From Alphaproteobacteria bacterium (GTDB lineage: Bacteria; Pseudomonadota; Alphaproteobacteria; Micavibrionales; Micavibrionaceae), in contig JAGRKB010000015.1 of the NCBI GenBank assembly GCA_020442425.1, forward strand, positions 1-49,229: DNA of 49,229 bases, given 5' to 3'. Each line of letters opens with the position of its first letter. Position 1 is the first letter of the stretch. Of this stretch, positions 15,758-25,100 are shown in pieces. The translations under genes and the position numbers were made by a program. A model generated the notes under the pieces. That model saw only the letters and a list, made by a program, of their open reading frames with translations. It ran no database searches and was not told the DNA's origin.

Positions 15758-16942
15758 CTATTCCCCCAGCGCATCCAGATAATCCGCCCATTCCTGCATC
15801 ATCTTTGTACGGTCTTCGATAAACTTGGTGCGGTCATAGGCTTTGTCGTTAGTGGTGCGCGGGGCATGGGCCAGTTGCCTGTCCACAATCTCATGCAAAT
15901 AACCCAGACGTTCTTTAATTGTGGTCATGGCCAAGGCTCTAAAGCCGTGGCCCGTCATCCGGCCTTTGTACCCCAACCTTTCTAAGGCTTTCAGGATAGT
16001 GTTATTGCTCATGTGTTTGCGTGAGCCGAATTGAGAGGGAAGAATCCATTCGCTGCTTCCCCCCAGCGTCTTTAACTCTTCCAAAATCTTAATGGCCTGT
16101 TTTGCCAGTGGCACAATATGAGGGCGTTTCATTTTCATGCGTTTTGCCGGAATACTCCAAAGAGCTTTCTCCATATCAAACTCGCTCCATTTGGCCTCTA
16201 TCAATTCACTGGTGCGAACAAAGGTCAGCATAAGAAGTTTGATTGCCAAGGTTGTTTCTCGGTACAGACGGGCTTCGTTTTTATTCAATGCTTCTAAAAA
16301 ATCGGGAATGTCATCCGGTTCAATCGAGGCATAGTGACCTTTGGGGGCTGTTTTCAAGGCTCCGCGCAAATCGGCGGCTGGGTTCCTGTCGTTGCGTCCG
16401 GTCACGATTCCATAGCGGAATATCTGGCCACAGACTTGGACAGCACGTTTGGCCACGTCATGCGCCCCACGTTCTTCAATCTTGCGAACAACTGCCAGCA
16501 AGTCGGGAGCATTGATGCTGTTTATAGGCCGATACCCCAGCGCGGGGAATATATCAGCCTCCAGACGCTGCAAAACGGTTTTGGTATGGTTGTCCGACCA
16601 TGTGGCTTTGTGGTTTTCGTGCCATTCACGAGCCACGGCCTCGAAGTTGTTGGCGGAGGAGAGAGTCTGTTCCTGTTTTTGTTGTTTCCGGTGGTCGCTG
16701 GGGTCTGTTCCGTTTGCCAGTAGCTTTTTCAGTTCTTCCCGCTTGATTCTGGCCTCGGCAAGGGTCGTTTGGGGGTATTTTCCAAGGGATAGGAGCTTTT
16801 CCTTACCCCCAAAGCGGTATTTGAGCCTCCATAGCTTACCCCCAGAAGGGGTGATTTCGAGATACATCCCTCCGCCATCGGCCAGTTTATATGGCTTTTC
16901 CTTGGGTTTGGCATTTATGCAGGCGGTGTTCGTTAGCTTCAT
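15758..16942 (-). CDS. int: tyrosine integrase with DUF4102 N-terminus
   Basis: This 394-aa tyrosine recombinase has an N-terminal DUF4102 arm-binding domain (about 1-85), a SAM-like core-binding domain (about 100-190) and a catalytic domain. The catalytic residues seen are Arg243 (FVRTSEL), His332 and Arg335 (HGFRA), His359 (QLAHAP) and Tyr369 (KAYDRT). It lies next to the tRNA-Ser gene, which is its target. TACCCCC motifs surround its start and may be arm sites and operator at once. The stop is followed two bases later by the toxin gene. Confidence 0.96.
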   Translation of the reverse strand: MKLTNTACINAKPKEKPYKLADGGGMYLEITPSGGKLWRLKYRFGGKEKLLSLGKYPQTTLAEARIKREELKKLLANGTDPSDHRKQQKQEQTLSSANNFEAVAREWHENHKATWSDNHTKTVLQRLEADIFPALGYRPINSINAPDLLAVVRKIEERGAHDVAKRAVQVCGQIFRYGIVTGRNDRNPAADLRGALKTAPKGHYASIEPDDIPDFLEALNKNEARLYRETTLAIKLLMLTFVRTSELIEAKWSEFDMEKALWSIPAKRMKMKRPHIVPLAKQAIKILEELKTLGGSSEWILPSQFGSRKHMSNNTILKALERLGYKGRMTGHGFRALAMTTIKERLGYLHEIVDRQLAHAPRTTNDKAYDRTKFIEDRTKMMQEWADYLDALGE

Positions 16943-17005
16943 TTGGGGGTAACTTGTTCTGTAAATCTTTACTCTACCCCCATATCTACCCTCATTTTGG
17001 GGGTA
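16942..17005. other. candidate integrase arm-type sites, right end
   Basis: Four copies of TACCCCCA-like motifs lie upstream of the integrase: inverted at 16942-16952, direct at 16975 and 16987 (the latter TACCCTCA), inverted at 16996-17005. The direct pair is nearly identical to the pair at the left end of the island. They could bind the DUF4102 domain and also control int expression; that is inference. Confidence 0.5.
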
Positions 17006-17043
17006 TGTAGGGGAACGATGAAAAGCGTCTATGAATAATAGTA

Positions 17044-17074
17044 TAAAGAAAAACCCCTGAAATGCAAGGGTTAC
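17044..17074 (-). terminator. terminator downstream of tRNA-Ser inside the island
   Basis: On the minus strand AACCC and GGGTT pair across an 11-base loop, followed by TTTCTTT. It lies 45 bp after the tRNA-Ser 3' end and may replace the native terminator, now at 7739-7763. Confidence 0.5.
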
Positions 17075-17116
17075 GCGGTCATATTTGAACGGTGATGAAT
17101 GTCAGTGAAGAGAAAT

Positions 17117-17212
<96 letters not shown>

Positions 17213-17344
17213 AGACACTAACCATCAACATTACGTAAATGGCCCCGGCGCTAATCTCGGGAAAGCACTTTGTACGGGCATTTTATCCAAAAATCAATGA
17301 AGAAAAGCATAATTTTCGGGCAAATCCATCAAAACTGACGGAAT

Positions 17345-18634
17345 TTACGCCCCATCAAACCTAATCGACACAGATCGCCCATGTGCAGGCAAACTCTCCA
17401 TCCGCGCGAACTCTTCAGCCGCTTCATGAGTGGCCTCCAACATTTGCTTCGTAAAGTTCTGCACGCTAATTTTCTTCATGAAATGCGCCGTATTAAGCCC
17501 TGAAAATATCTGTGCAGCCCCTCCTGTCGGAAGAACGTGCGATGACCCCGACACAAAATCCCCAATCGGCTCAGGCGTCCACGCGCCCATCATAATAGCA
17601 CCTGCAGACGTAATTTTGGGCTCTAAAATTTCTGGCTGCTCAGTCAAAATCTCGACATGTTCTGGGGCATAGGCATTACAAATCTCTATACATTCTTCCA
17701 AACTCTCTGCCTTAATGACAAATATCCCCTTCTCGATCACACGGTCCATAGCAGAACTCTCAGGCAATAAGGCTCGCTGATTGTTGACTTCCGCTTCAAT
17801 CATATCAACAAGAGTCTGCGACGTCGTCACCAAAACGGCCTGCTCCATCCCTGATCCGTGCTCGGCCTGAGACAAAAGATCAGCCGCAACATACCGCACA
17901 TCAGCCGTATCATCGGCAATCACCATGATCTCACTCGGGCCAGCCAACATATCAATGGCAACTTTACCAAACACTTGCTTTTTGGCTTCCGTCACATAGG
18001 CATTCCCCGGCCCTGCAATAAACTGAACAGGCTGAACAGTCTCAGTCCCATAGGCAGCCGCAGCCACACCATAGACACCACCACATTGCAAAATGCGTGT
18101 TGCCCCGACAATCTTTGCCGCATAAAGAATAGCGGGGTGCACACCATCAGCCTTAGGCGAGGTAATAATGGTAATGTCTCGAACGCCCGCGGCTCTAGCA
18201 AACGCGCACGTATGAATGGTTGTCGAAACCAACGGAAAGGACCCTGACGGCACATAACACGCCACACGATCAAACGGTACGTATTTTTGCGCGACATACC
18301 CTTGCGCGCCGCGTTCGCAATCCTTCGGCTTAGTCCGACACGCAAAATCATAAATCCGATCAAACGCAAATCGAATAGCGTCTTTTTCTTTTTGAGAAAG
18401 CGGTAATCCTTCCGCATCCACCTTATCCAAATCAATAACAAAGTCCGCAGGCTTTAACTCAATCCCGTCAAACTTTTTAGCATAGTGCACAAGCGCAGCA
18501 TCCCCGCGCATCCGCACATCTTCAATGATAGAGGCCACCTGCCCCTTAATTTCAGGGTTAATCACCTGAACACGAGACAAATCAACAAACTCACGGACAA
18601 ACTCTGTCCGACCTTCAGTTTTAAAAAACAACAT
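17345..18634 (-). CDS. hisD: histidinol dehydrogenase
   Basis: HisD performs the last two oxidations, from histidinol to histidine, with NAD and zinc. The 429-aa protein has GPGNAYVTEAKKQVFG, the zinc/NAD region DMLAGPSEIMVIAD, the segment AYAPEHVEIL and the conserved C-terminal GLNTAHFMKKISVQNF. I chose the ATG at 18634 because AGGAAA lies 6 bases upstream; the reading frame also opens at a TTG at 18640. It is the last gene of the his operon. No strong terminator is seen before the tRNA. Confidence 0.96.
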   Translation of the reverse strand: MLFFKTEGRTEFVREFVDLSRVQVINPEIKGQVASIIEDVRMRGDAALVHYAKKFDGIELKPADFVIDLDKVDAEGLPLSQKEKDAIRFAFDRIYDFACRTKPKDCERGAQGYVAQKYVPFDRVACYVPSGSFPLVSTTIHTCAFARAAGVRDITIITSPKADGVHPAILYAAKIVGATRILQCGGVYGVAAAAYGTETVQPVQFIAGPGNAYVTEAKKQVFGKVAIDMLAGPSEIMVIADDTADVRYVAADLLSQAEHGSGMEQAVLVTTSQTLVDMIEAEVNNQRALLPESSAMDRVIEKGIFVIKAESLEECIEICNAYAPEHVEILTEQPEILEPKITSAGAIMMGAWTPEPIGDFVSGSSHVLPTGGAAQIFSGLNTAHFMKKISVQNFTKQMLEATHEAAEEFARMESLPAHGRSVSIRFDGA

Positions 18635-18658
18635 TTTCAATTTCCTAATTTAATTTTT

Positions 18659-19264
18659 TTACTTCTTGTGTCTTGATTGCAAACAAGCACACACATCATC
18701 AAAAGCAACACCGCTTTTCTCTAACGCAACCATCAAATGGAAGATCAGATCAGCAGCCTCATTTGTGATCTGATGTCGATCTTCTTGCATAACGGCCAAC
18801 GCAACTTCGACACCTTCTTCTCCAACCTTCTGGGCAATACGCGCTTTCCCATCCTGAAAGAGAGAGGTCGTATAACTCCCCTCAGGCATCTCCTTGGCCC
18901 GCGATGAAATAATCCCCGCCAACTCACCCAAAAAAGCCAAAGACGGCAACGTGTCTCCATGGAAACACGTCACATCCCCCGTATGACAGGTTGGACCTTG
19001 GGGACGCGCCAGAACCAGAATGCAATCCTGATCGCAATCAAGATACATTGCCTCAACATTCAAAAAATTTCCTGAACTCTCGCCTTTGGTCCATAGCCGT
19101 TCCTTGGTACGACTATAAAAAGTTACACGATTTTCTAGAACAGTTTTCTCTAAAGCCTCTTTATTCATCACGCCTTGCATTAAAACCTGACGCGTTACAG
19201 CGTCCTGAACAATCACAGGCACCAAACCGTCCACTTTTTCCCAATTAATAGTATCAATGTTCAT
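18659..19264 (-). CDS. hisIE: bifunctional phosphoribosyl-AMP cyclohydrolase / phosphoribosyl-ATP pyrophosphatase
   Basis: This 201-aa protein joins HisI and HisE, steps 2 and 3 of histidine synthesis. The cyclohydrolase half has SRTKERLWTKGESSGN, the zinc ligands in DCDQDCILV and GPTCHTG. The pyrophosphatase half has KVGEEGVEVALAV and EAADLIFHLMVAL. The fusion is common in enterobacteria and other groups; many alphaproteobacteria keep the genes separate. It starts 2 bases after hisF and ends 24 bases before hisD. Confidence 0.96.
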   Translation of the reverse strand: MNIDTINWEKVDGLVPVIVQDAVTRQVLMQGVMNKEALEKTVLENRVTFYSRTKERLWTKGESSGNFLNVEAMYLDCDQDCILVLARPQGPTCHTGDVTCFHGDTLPSLAFLGELAGIISSRAKEMPEGSYTTSLFQDGKARIAQKVGEEGVEVALAVMQEDRHQITNEAADLIFHLMVALEKSGVAFDDVCACLQSRHKK

Positions 19265-19266
19265 TT

Positions 19267-20034
19267 CTAAATCCTGACATGTAGTCCGTTGTCTCTAAGA
19301 TAGTTTTTCAGCGCGCCGATATGCAGATGCCCTGTATGGAACACAGACGCCGCCAAAGCTCCATCTACATGAGCCTCATGAAAGACATTCAGAAAATGTT
19401 CACGCTCCCCCGCTCCGCCCGAAGCAATAAGGGGAATATTCAAAATCTTACGCGCCGCCGCGAGTTGCTCAATATCATAGCCCTGACGCACACCGTCATT
19501 GGCCATACAGTTTAAGACCACTTCGCCAGCACCCATATTCTGAACCATTCTGAGCCACACCAATAAATCATGTGTCGTCTTAACGGTTTTGGTCTCATCC
19601 CCTGTGTATTGATAAACCACCCAGCGATCATCCTCCTTGCGAGAGTCAACACCCACCACAACACTCTGAACACCAAAGACTTGAGCAAGCTCCGTAATAA
19701 ATTCAGGCCGCTCCAAAGCAGGAGAATTGATAGAGACTTTATCAGCCTCTTCATTCAAAACTATTTTTGCATCCTCCATTGTGCGGATACCACCGGCAAC
19801 ACAAAAAGGGACATCAAGAACCTTTGCTACACGCTTAACCCAAGCACGATCAACAACACGACCTTCTATGCTCGCTGTAATATCATAAAACACCAGTTCA
19901 TCTACGCCCTCGTCTCGATAACGCTGCGCAAGCTCAATAATATCACCCATCACAGTATGATTTTTAAAGCGCACACCTTTAACAACCACACCATCACGAA
20001 CATCCAGACAAGCCACTATCCGCTTTGTAAGCAT
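19267..20034 (-). CDS. hisF: imidazole glycerol phosphate synthase, cyclase subunit
   Basis: HisF is the (beta/alpha)8-barrel subunit that converts PRFAR plus ammonia from HisH to IGP and AICAR. The 255-aa protein starts [22 protein letters not shown], with the catalytic Asp in CLDVRDG; the second Asp lies in [14 protein letters not shown]; the phosphate-binding IASGGAG is also present. It follows hisA by 1 base. Confidence 0.97.
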   Translation of the reverse strand: MLTKRIVACLDVRDGVVVKGVRFKNHTVMGDIIELAQRYRDEGVDELVFYDITASIEGRVVDRAWVKRVAKVLDVPFCVAGGIRTMEDAKIVLNEEADKVSINSPALERPEFITELAQVFGVQSVVVGVDSRKEDDRWVVYQYTGDETKTVKTTHDLLVWLRMVQNMGAGEVVLNCMANDGVRQGYDIEQLAAARKILNIPLIASGGAGEREHFLNVFHEAHVDGALAASVFHTGHLHIGALKNYLRDNGLHVRI

Positions 20035-20035
20035 A

Positions 20036-20764
20036 CTATTGCCCTTTCAATAGCTCGGGAAGTGAGACTTTTCCTTCATACAAAGCCTTACCGATAACAA
20101 CTCCGCCTATACCCATAGCTCTCAAAACATCTACGTCAGAAGTGCTAGACACCCCCCCTGACGCTTGCACAGACAAGTCCGGATATTTTGTTTTCAAATC
20201 ACGATATAGATTGAGATTGCAGCCACCCATCATGCCGTCACGAGAAACATCAGTACATAAAATATGAGTAAGTCCAACATCCAGATACATATCCAGAACT
20301 GCAGACAGATAAAAACCGCTATCCTCTTGCCATCCTGAAATCACAACTTCAAATTCTGATCCATTTGGCTTCACATCAACCGCCAGACAAATCTTCTCGG
20401 CTCCAAAATCCTCAAAGCAACGACGCACACTATCAGGATCTTTGACAGCCAAAGAACCGATCACAACGCGGTCAACTCCACAATTCAACATCCGCTTCAC
20501 ATCATGATATGACCGAACCCCACCACCGGACTGTATTTTTAATCCGCTATCCTTACAAATCTTTTCAATCAAATCACTTTGCTTTTTGGCAGAATCTCTA
20601 GCTCCGTCCAAATCCACAACATGTGCCCAATTTGCACCTTCAGACTTGTATTTTTGAGCCATTTCAACCGGATCACCCGAATATTTGGTTACAGCATCAA
20701 ACTGCCCTTTCTCCAATCGGACACAGCCGCCATCTATCAAATCAATCGCCGGATATACTTGCAT
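20036..20764 (-). CDS. hisA: ProFAR isomerase
   Basis: HisA isomerises ProFAR to PRFAR. The 242-aa barrel begins [21 protein letters not shown], with the catalytic Asp in AIDL. It has [10 protein letters not shown], the phosphate loops IQSGGGVR and VQASGGVSS, and [12 protein letters not shown] with the second catalytic Asp. It lies 10 bases after hisH. Confidence 0.97.
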   Translation of the reverse strand: MQVYPAIDLIDGGCVRLEKGQFDAVTKYSGDPVEMAQKYKSEGANWAHVVDLDGARDSAKKQSDLIEKICKDSGLKIQSGGGVRSYHDVKRMLNCGVDRVVIGSLAVKDPDSVRRCFEDFGAEKICLAVDVKPNGSEFEVVISGWQEDSGFYLSAVLDMYLDVGLTHILCTDVSRDGMMGGCNLNLYRDLKTKYPDLSVQASGGVSSTSDVDVLRAMGIGGVVIGKALYEGKVSLPELLKGQ

Positions 20765-20774
20765 TTCTTACTCC

Positions 20775-21368
20775 TTATAATTTTGAAAAATTCTCTAAAA
20801 TACGGCTGCCCGCAGGCCCCGATCTCTCAGGGTGAAACTGACAGCCCATGAAATTGTCCTGCGCAACAATAGCAGAAAAATCATTGGAAAAATACGTACA
20901 TGCTCCAAGAGTATAATCCCCAACCGGCGCAAAATAACTATGCACAAAGTAAAAATACTCTTCCGCGCGCATTTCCGACAATAAAGGATGTTGAGGATCG
21001 GCAAAAGCCACATTATTCCAGCCCATATGCGGAATGGTTTTCTCCTCTTCCGGATCAAACCTGCGGACTTTGGCAGGGATAATGCCTAACATATCGGCAT
21101 TTCCCTCTTCGGAATGTTGAAATAACATCTGAACCCCCAAACAAATCCCGAAAACGGGACATGTTAAGGATTTAACACACTGATCCAACTCTTTCGCACG
21201 CATCTGTTCCATCGCATCACGCGCAGCACCGACACCGGGCAACATCACGCGAGCCGACTTTGCAATTTTATCAGGATCAGCCGTCCATTCGGCATTAACG
21301 CCAATCCGCTCCAACGCAAATAAAATCGATGAAATATTTGCGCCCCCACTCTCAACTATCGTAATCAT
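20775..21368 (-). CDS. hisH: imidazole glycerol phosphate synthase, glutamine amidotransferase subunit
   Basis: HisH hydrolyses glutamine and passes ammonia to HisF. The 197-aa class I amidotransferase has the nucleophile Cys in [11 protein letters not shown] and the His-Glu pair in [22 protein letters not shown] forms the oxyanion region. Its start overlaps the hisC-hisB stop by 4 bp, indicating coupling. Confidence 0.97.
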   Translation of the reverse strand: MITIVESGGANISSILFALERIGVNAEWTADPDKIAKSARVMLPGVGAARDAMEQMRAKELDQCVKSLTCPVFGICLGVQMLFQHSEEGNADMLGIIPAKVRRFDPEEEKTIPHMGWNNVAFADPQHPLLSEMRAEEYFYFVHSYFAPVGDYTLGACTYFSNDFSAIVAQDNFMGCQFHPERSGPAGSRILENFSKL

Positions 21369-23032
21369 GCCAACACTCCCTTGCTGCTTGGCAACTCTGA
21401 ACCGCCACTTTGACGAATAGCCAACCCCAAAGCACGACCAAACGCCTTAAAACAAGCCTCAACCATGTGGTGCGTATTCTCACCCTTTACTGAGATATGA
21501 ACATTCGACCCTAAATTTTCTGCCAAAGACCTAAAGACATGCGTGACCATATCAACAGGCAAATCCCCCACCTGCGCATCAGGAAAATCAGCTTCAAATT
21601 TCAAATAAGCACGCCCAGATAAATCAATCGCAGCCGACGCAAGGCTTTCATCCATCGGCACAGTAAATCCGTACCGCTCAATCCCGCGCTTATCACCCAA
21701 AGCCTCTTTCAAAGCCTGTCCCAAAGCAATCGCACAATCCTCTACTGTATGGTGTGCATCAATGTCCAAATCCCCCGCACACTCTAAGGTCAAGGAAAAT
21801 CCACCGTGCCGCGCGATCTGCTCCAACATATGATCATAAAATCCGATGCCCGTTGAAATCTTTACCGGCGCAGAAGAATCGAGATTAACTCGCACATCAA
21901 TTGCAGTTTCTTTTGTGTTTCTGACAATCTGCACCGTCCGTCCCATTTTTACCTGAGCCGCGCGCCCACATATCACATCAAACAACCGCGCCATATCCTC
22001 ATCAGACCCAATCGCGATACGAACGCAATTCTCCAATCCCTTTTGCGCCGATTGGTCACGTAGTATCACAGCACCATCTAGGCATCTTTTAGCAAAGTCT
22101 TTCCCGTTTTTGACTTTAATAAGCAAGAAATTGGCTTCAGACGGATAGATAGACACAACATCATCCAATTTTAAAAACTCAGACACCAACCGATCTCGCC
22201 GTGCTACAGTCTCGGCAATTTTCTCGCGCAACCGCTTGATATTCGCTTCAGTCAGAATTTTACAAATCTCGTCTGCCACGACCTGCGCCACAGGGTAAGG
22301 CGCCAAAACTTTCTTCATGACATCAATAACGGCTGAATTACCGATAGCAACCCCCGCACGCAACCCCGCAGCAGCATAGGCCTTAGAGAGAGTCCGCAAC
22401 ACCACCAGATTTTCAAATTTTTCAATCAAAGGAACAACGCTTTGGCCTTTTGAAAACTCGATATATGTCTCATCAACAACCACCAAAGACCGCCCCGTTA
22501 ACTCCACACACAGCTTTTCAATTTCAGAAACAGGAACCAAATTTCCCGTCGGATTATTCGGCGAACATACAAAAACAATCTTGGTATTACTCTGAACGGA
22601 TTTTAGAACTCCGTCCGTATCAAACGAAAAATCAACTGCATTTAACGGTGTTTTTATTAGATCAACGCCTTGTAACGTCGCAGCTTGCTGATACATCGGA
22701 AATGTCGGCGGACAAATCACAACCGAGTCTTCTCGCGCCTCACAAAAGGCACGCATTAGCACATCAATGGCCTCATCCGCTCCGCGCGTCAGAATCAGAT
22801 TCCGCTTTGATACATCATATAAACGGCAAAGTGCCTCAACGGCCCGCGCAGGCTGCTGCCCCGCATAACGCGACTGGTTCTTTGACCCGATATACGGCTC
22901 ATACGAACATTCATTGGCATCAAGAAAAACATAGCCGTCTTCCGCACTATATAAAGACCGCGCAGAAGAATACGCCGCCATCTCAACAACAGAGCGCCGC
23001 ACACGTGACAGAATGGATTGTGTCTCTTTCAT
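21365..23032 (-). CDS. hisC-hisB: fused histidinol-phosphate aminotransferase / imidazoleglycerol-phosphate dehydratase
   Basis: One continuous 555-aa frame carries two enzymes. Residues 1-358 are HisC: the SPNNPTG motif at 157-163, DETYIEF at 187-193 and the PLP lysine Lys217 in [13 protein letters not shown]. Residues about 363-555 are IGP dehydratase: [33 protein letters not shown], the metal ligands HHTVED at 427-432 and HHMVE at 521-525, and the C-terminal PSSKGVL. The linker is only a few residues (GRAAQVKM). Both active sites look complete. E. coli HisB is instead fused to histidinol phosphatase, which is absent here. The gene follows hisG directly and overlaps hisH by 4 bp. Confidence 0.95.
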   Translation of the reverse strand: MKETQSILSRVRRSVVEMAAYSSARSLYSAEDGYVFLDANECSYEPYIGSKNQSRYAGQQPARAVEALCRLYDVSKRNLILTRGADEAIDVLMRAFCEAREDSVVICPPTFPMYQQAATLQGVDLIKTPLNAVDFSFDTDGVLKSVQSNTKIVFVCSPNNPTGNLVPVSEIEKLCVELTGRSLVVVDETYIEFSKGQSVVPLIEKFENLVVLRTLSKAYAAAGLRAGVAIGNSAVIDVMKKVLAPYPVAQVVADEICKILTEANIKRLREKIAETVARRDRLVSEFLKLDDVVSIYPSEANFLLIKVKNGKDFAKRCLDGAVILRDQSAQKGLENCVRIAIGSDEDMARLFDVICGRAAQVKMGRTVQIVRNTKETAIDVRVNLDSSAPVKISTGIGFYDHMLEQIARHGGFSLTLECAGDLDIDAHHTVEDCAIALGQALKEALGDKRGIERYGFTVPMDESLASAAIDLSGRAYLKFEADFPDAQVGDLPVDMVTHVFRSLAENLGSNVHISVKGENTHHMVEACFKAFGRALGLAIRQSGGSELPSSKGVLA

Positions 23033-23926
23033 TTAAGCCAACATTTTCTCAATCGGCACGACCAGCATATCACTCGCCCCACGCGCCCTTAATTCTTCCA
23101 TCGTTTCCCAAAACACAGCTTCGTTACAAACAGCGTGCACCGCCACTTTATCAGGACGCCCCTGCAATTCCAGAACAGTCGGTGCATCCGACCCCGGAAT
23201 AACCGAACAAATATCCTCCAAAGACGCAAGCGGCGCATGGAACATGATATACTTGCTGCTCTGCGCTTCCAAGACCCCCTGAATACGCAAGGTCAATCGA
23301 TCCAAAATTTGAGCCTGTGTTGCATTTAATACCCGCCCTTTAATCAAGACGGACTGACTTTTATAAATAACTTCACGCTCCTGAAGCCCATTAACCGCCA
23401 ATGTCGCGCCCGTTGACACCAAATCACAAATAGCATCCGCCATCCCGACACGCGGAGCAATCTCAACCGCACCCTGCATTTCAACAATTTCTGCCTCAAC
23501 GGAATTCTTTTGCAAAAACTCGGACAACAAACCTGCATAGGACGTCGCGATCACTTTACCCTGCAAAGACTTCGGTCCATCATAGGCAAAATCATAAGGC
23601 GCTGCGATTGACAAACGGCACTTCCCGAAATTCAAAGGCAAAACCTCTTCCACGGATTTTAGCTTTTGATTACGAGAAGAAAGCTTCTCCTCCCCCAAAA
23701 CATTCTGCCCCACAATTCCGATCTGACAGACATTCGATGCCACAAACGCAGGGATATCATCATCCCGCACAAAAAACAGATCAAGAGGAAAGTCTTGCGC
23801 CGTACAAAACAACTGATCCTTGCTTTTGGTAAAACGTATCCCACAGCGTTCCAATAAATCGCGAGAATCATCCGCCAATCGCCCCGATTTTTGAACCGCT
23901 AATTTTAATCTCACATCATCACTCAT
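23033..23926 (-). CDS. hisG: ATP phosphoribosyltransferase, long form
   Basis: HisG commits PRPP and ATP to histidine synthesis. The 297-aa length and start LKLAVQKSGRLADDSRDLLERCG show the long (E. coli type) form with a C-terminal regulatory HisG_C domain (about 222-297), so no HisZ is needed. DAICDLVSTGATLAVNGLQE is the PRPP loop region. The ATG overlaps the stop of the yerC-like gene by 4 bp. Confidence 0.96.
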   Translation of the reverse strand: MSDDVRLKLAVQKSGRLADDSRDLLERCGIRFTKSKDQLFCTAQDFPLDLFFVRDDDIPAFVASNVCQIGIVGQNVLGEEKLSSRNQKLKSVEEVLPLNFGKCRLSIAAPYDFAYDGPKSLQGKVIATSYAGLLSEFLQKNSVEAEIVEMQGAVEIAPRVGMADAICDLVSTGATLAVNGLQEREVIYKSQSVLIKGRVLNATQAQILDRLTLRIQGVLEAQSSKYIMFHAPLASLEDICSVIPGSDAPTVLELQGRPDKVAVHAVCNEAVFWETMEELRARGASDMLVVPIEKMLA

Positions 23927-24237
23927 TTTTTAAAATCCATTCTATCCAATATTGTTCTGTATCCGCGCGACCCGTTATGCAGAAACCGCGCCACTCTGGT
24001 AACAGTTGCCAACGAAACCCCTGTCTTCTCCGACACAGCCCGATACGGTATTTCCCTACTCAACAATCGTGCCACCTGCCAACGATCAACCAAAGCCTCA
24101 ATTTCGGCGGGCGTACAAATATCTTCAAAAAACGCACGGCATTCGCGCTTATCTTTCAAAGACATAATAGCCTCAAATAAATCATCTTCTAAAATTCTGC
24201 GCCCCTTCTCGGGGGAATGCATCAGATGCTTTTTCAT
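23923..24237 (-). CDS. TrpR-superfamily repressor of the YerC/YecD type, candidate histidine regulator
   Basis: The 104-aa protein is a TrpR-like YerC/YecD family member: LFEAIMSLKDKRECRAFFEDICTPAEIEALVDRWQVARLL, then the HTH YRAVSEKTGVSLATVTRVARFL and a short tail. Its gene is the first of the his operon and overlaps hisG by 4 bp. A 26-bp palindrome overlaps a TATAAT box just upstream. TrpR-superfamily proteins of this type have been linked to histidine gene control in other bacteria; here the role as autoregulated histidine repressor is inferred from position and operator. Confidence 0.88.
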   Translation of the reverse strand: MKKHLMHSPEKGRRILEDDLFEAIMSLKDKRECRAFFEDICTPAEIEALVDRWQVARLLSREIPYRAVSEKTGVSLATVTRVARFLHNGSRGYRTILDRMDFKK

Positions 24238-24264
24238 GGTTTTCTACCCATTTGTATCGTGTTT

Positions 24265-24292
24265 TAATGTTCTATCATGTTAGCACATTATA
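24265..24292 (-). promoter_or_regulatory. his operon operator overlapping a TATAAT box
   Basis: TAATGTTCTATCA and TGTTAGCACATTA form a 26-bp dyad (24265-24290) with 11 of 13 positions matching and CATG at the centre. On the minus strand TATAAT lies at 24287-24292, overlapping the outer end of the palindrome, and the ATG of the yerC-like gene is 28 bases downstream. No convincing -35 box was found. Binding here would block the promoter. Confidence 0.6.
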
Positions 24293-24342
24293 ACGCAAGA
24301 GACAAATGCAGCCCGCCCCAAAAAAAATCTCAAATCATTGAT

Positions 24343-25017
24343 TTACCAGCTTATTGGAGAGAACCCATGCTGCTCTAAATAGACATTTGCCTGTCTAAAA
24401 TGCCCACAGCCCAAAAATCCGCGATGCGCAGATAAAGGCGACGGATGGGGCGCGGTCAATACCAGATGCTTGTTACGGTCAATAAACGCACCTTTTTTCT
24501 GGGCATAAGACCCCCATAACATAAAGACAACATTCTCACGTTGCTCATTAATGGAACGGACAATTGCATCGGTAAACTCTTCCCACCCCTTATTCTGATG
24601 AGACCCCGCCAAAGAATCCTGAACAGTAAGCGTCGCATTCAGTAACAAGACACCCTGCGCAGCCCAGCGCGTGAGATCACCGGACTTCGGCATTTCGCCG
24701 CCATATTCTGCGATGATCTCTTTATAGATATTCATCAAACTCGGCGGAAAACGAACCCCGTCCCGAACAGAAAACGACAAACCATGCGCCTGCCCCGCGC
24801 CATGGTACGGGTCTTGCCCCAAAATAACGACGCGCACATCTTCAAAAGACGTAGTATTCATCGCATTGAATATTTCATCACCCTTGGGGTAAATCACCTT
24901 GCCCGCAGATTTCTCACGGCTCAGAAAATCTTTTAAAGACTTCATATAAGGCTTTTCAAATTCAGGACCAACATGATCCATCCAACTCGGAGCCAATTTC
25001 ACAGAAGATGCTTGCAT
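24343..25017 (-). CDS. ung: uracil-DNA glycosylase
   Basis: Ung removes uracil from DNA. From the ATG at 25017, with AAGG upstream, the protein is 224 aa, the normal length. The catalytic motif GQDPYH is at 67-72 (Asp69), LLLNATLTV and the DNA-inserting loop HPSPLSAHRG follow. The reading frame extends upstream to 25098, but the added part is not family-like. It ends 105 bp before the yerC-like gene; that gap includes the his operator. Confidence 0.96.
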   Translation of the reverse strand: MQASSVKLAPSWMDHVGPEFEKPYMKSLKDFLSREKSAGKVIYPKGDEIFNAMNTTSFEDVRVVILGQDPYHGAGQAHGLSFSVRDGVRFPPSLMNIYKEIIAEYGGEMPKSGDLTRWAAQGVLLLNATLTVQDSLAGSHQNKGWEEFTDAIVRSINEQRENVVFMLWGSYAQKKGAFIDRNKHLVLTAPHPSPLSAHRGFLGCGHFRQANVYLEQHGFSPISW

Positions 25018-25100
25018 AACCTTGCTCTCATTCAATATATATAGTGGGCAACAGAATAATAACGCCCCCAACCCCCGAAGAAAAGCCCGAAGACACACAA

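Noticed and set aside
22450..23202. 250-aa plus-strand ORF
   Set aside because: It lies opposite hisC-hisB and hisG, has low-complexity composition and no domain; it is an antisense shadow of the his genes.
24238..24342. Histidine attenuator leader upstream of the his operon
   Set aside because: No short ORF with a run of histidine codons and no terminator/antiterminator pair is visible; the palindrome fits a repressor site better.
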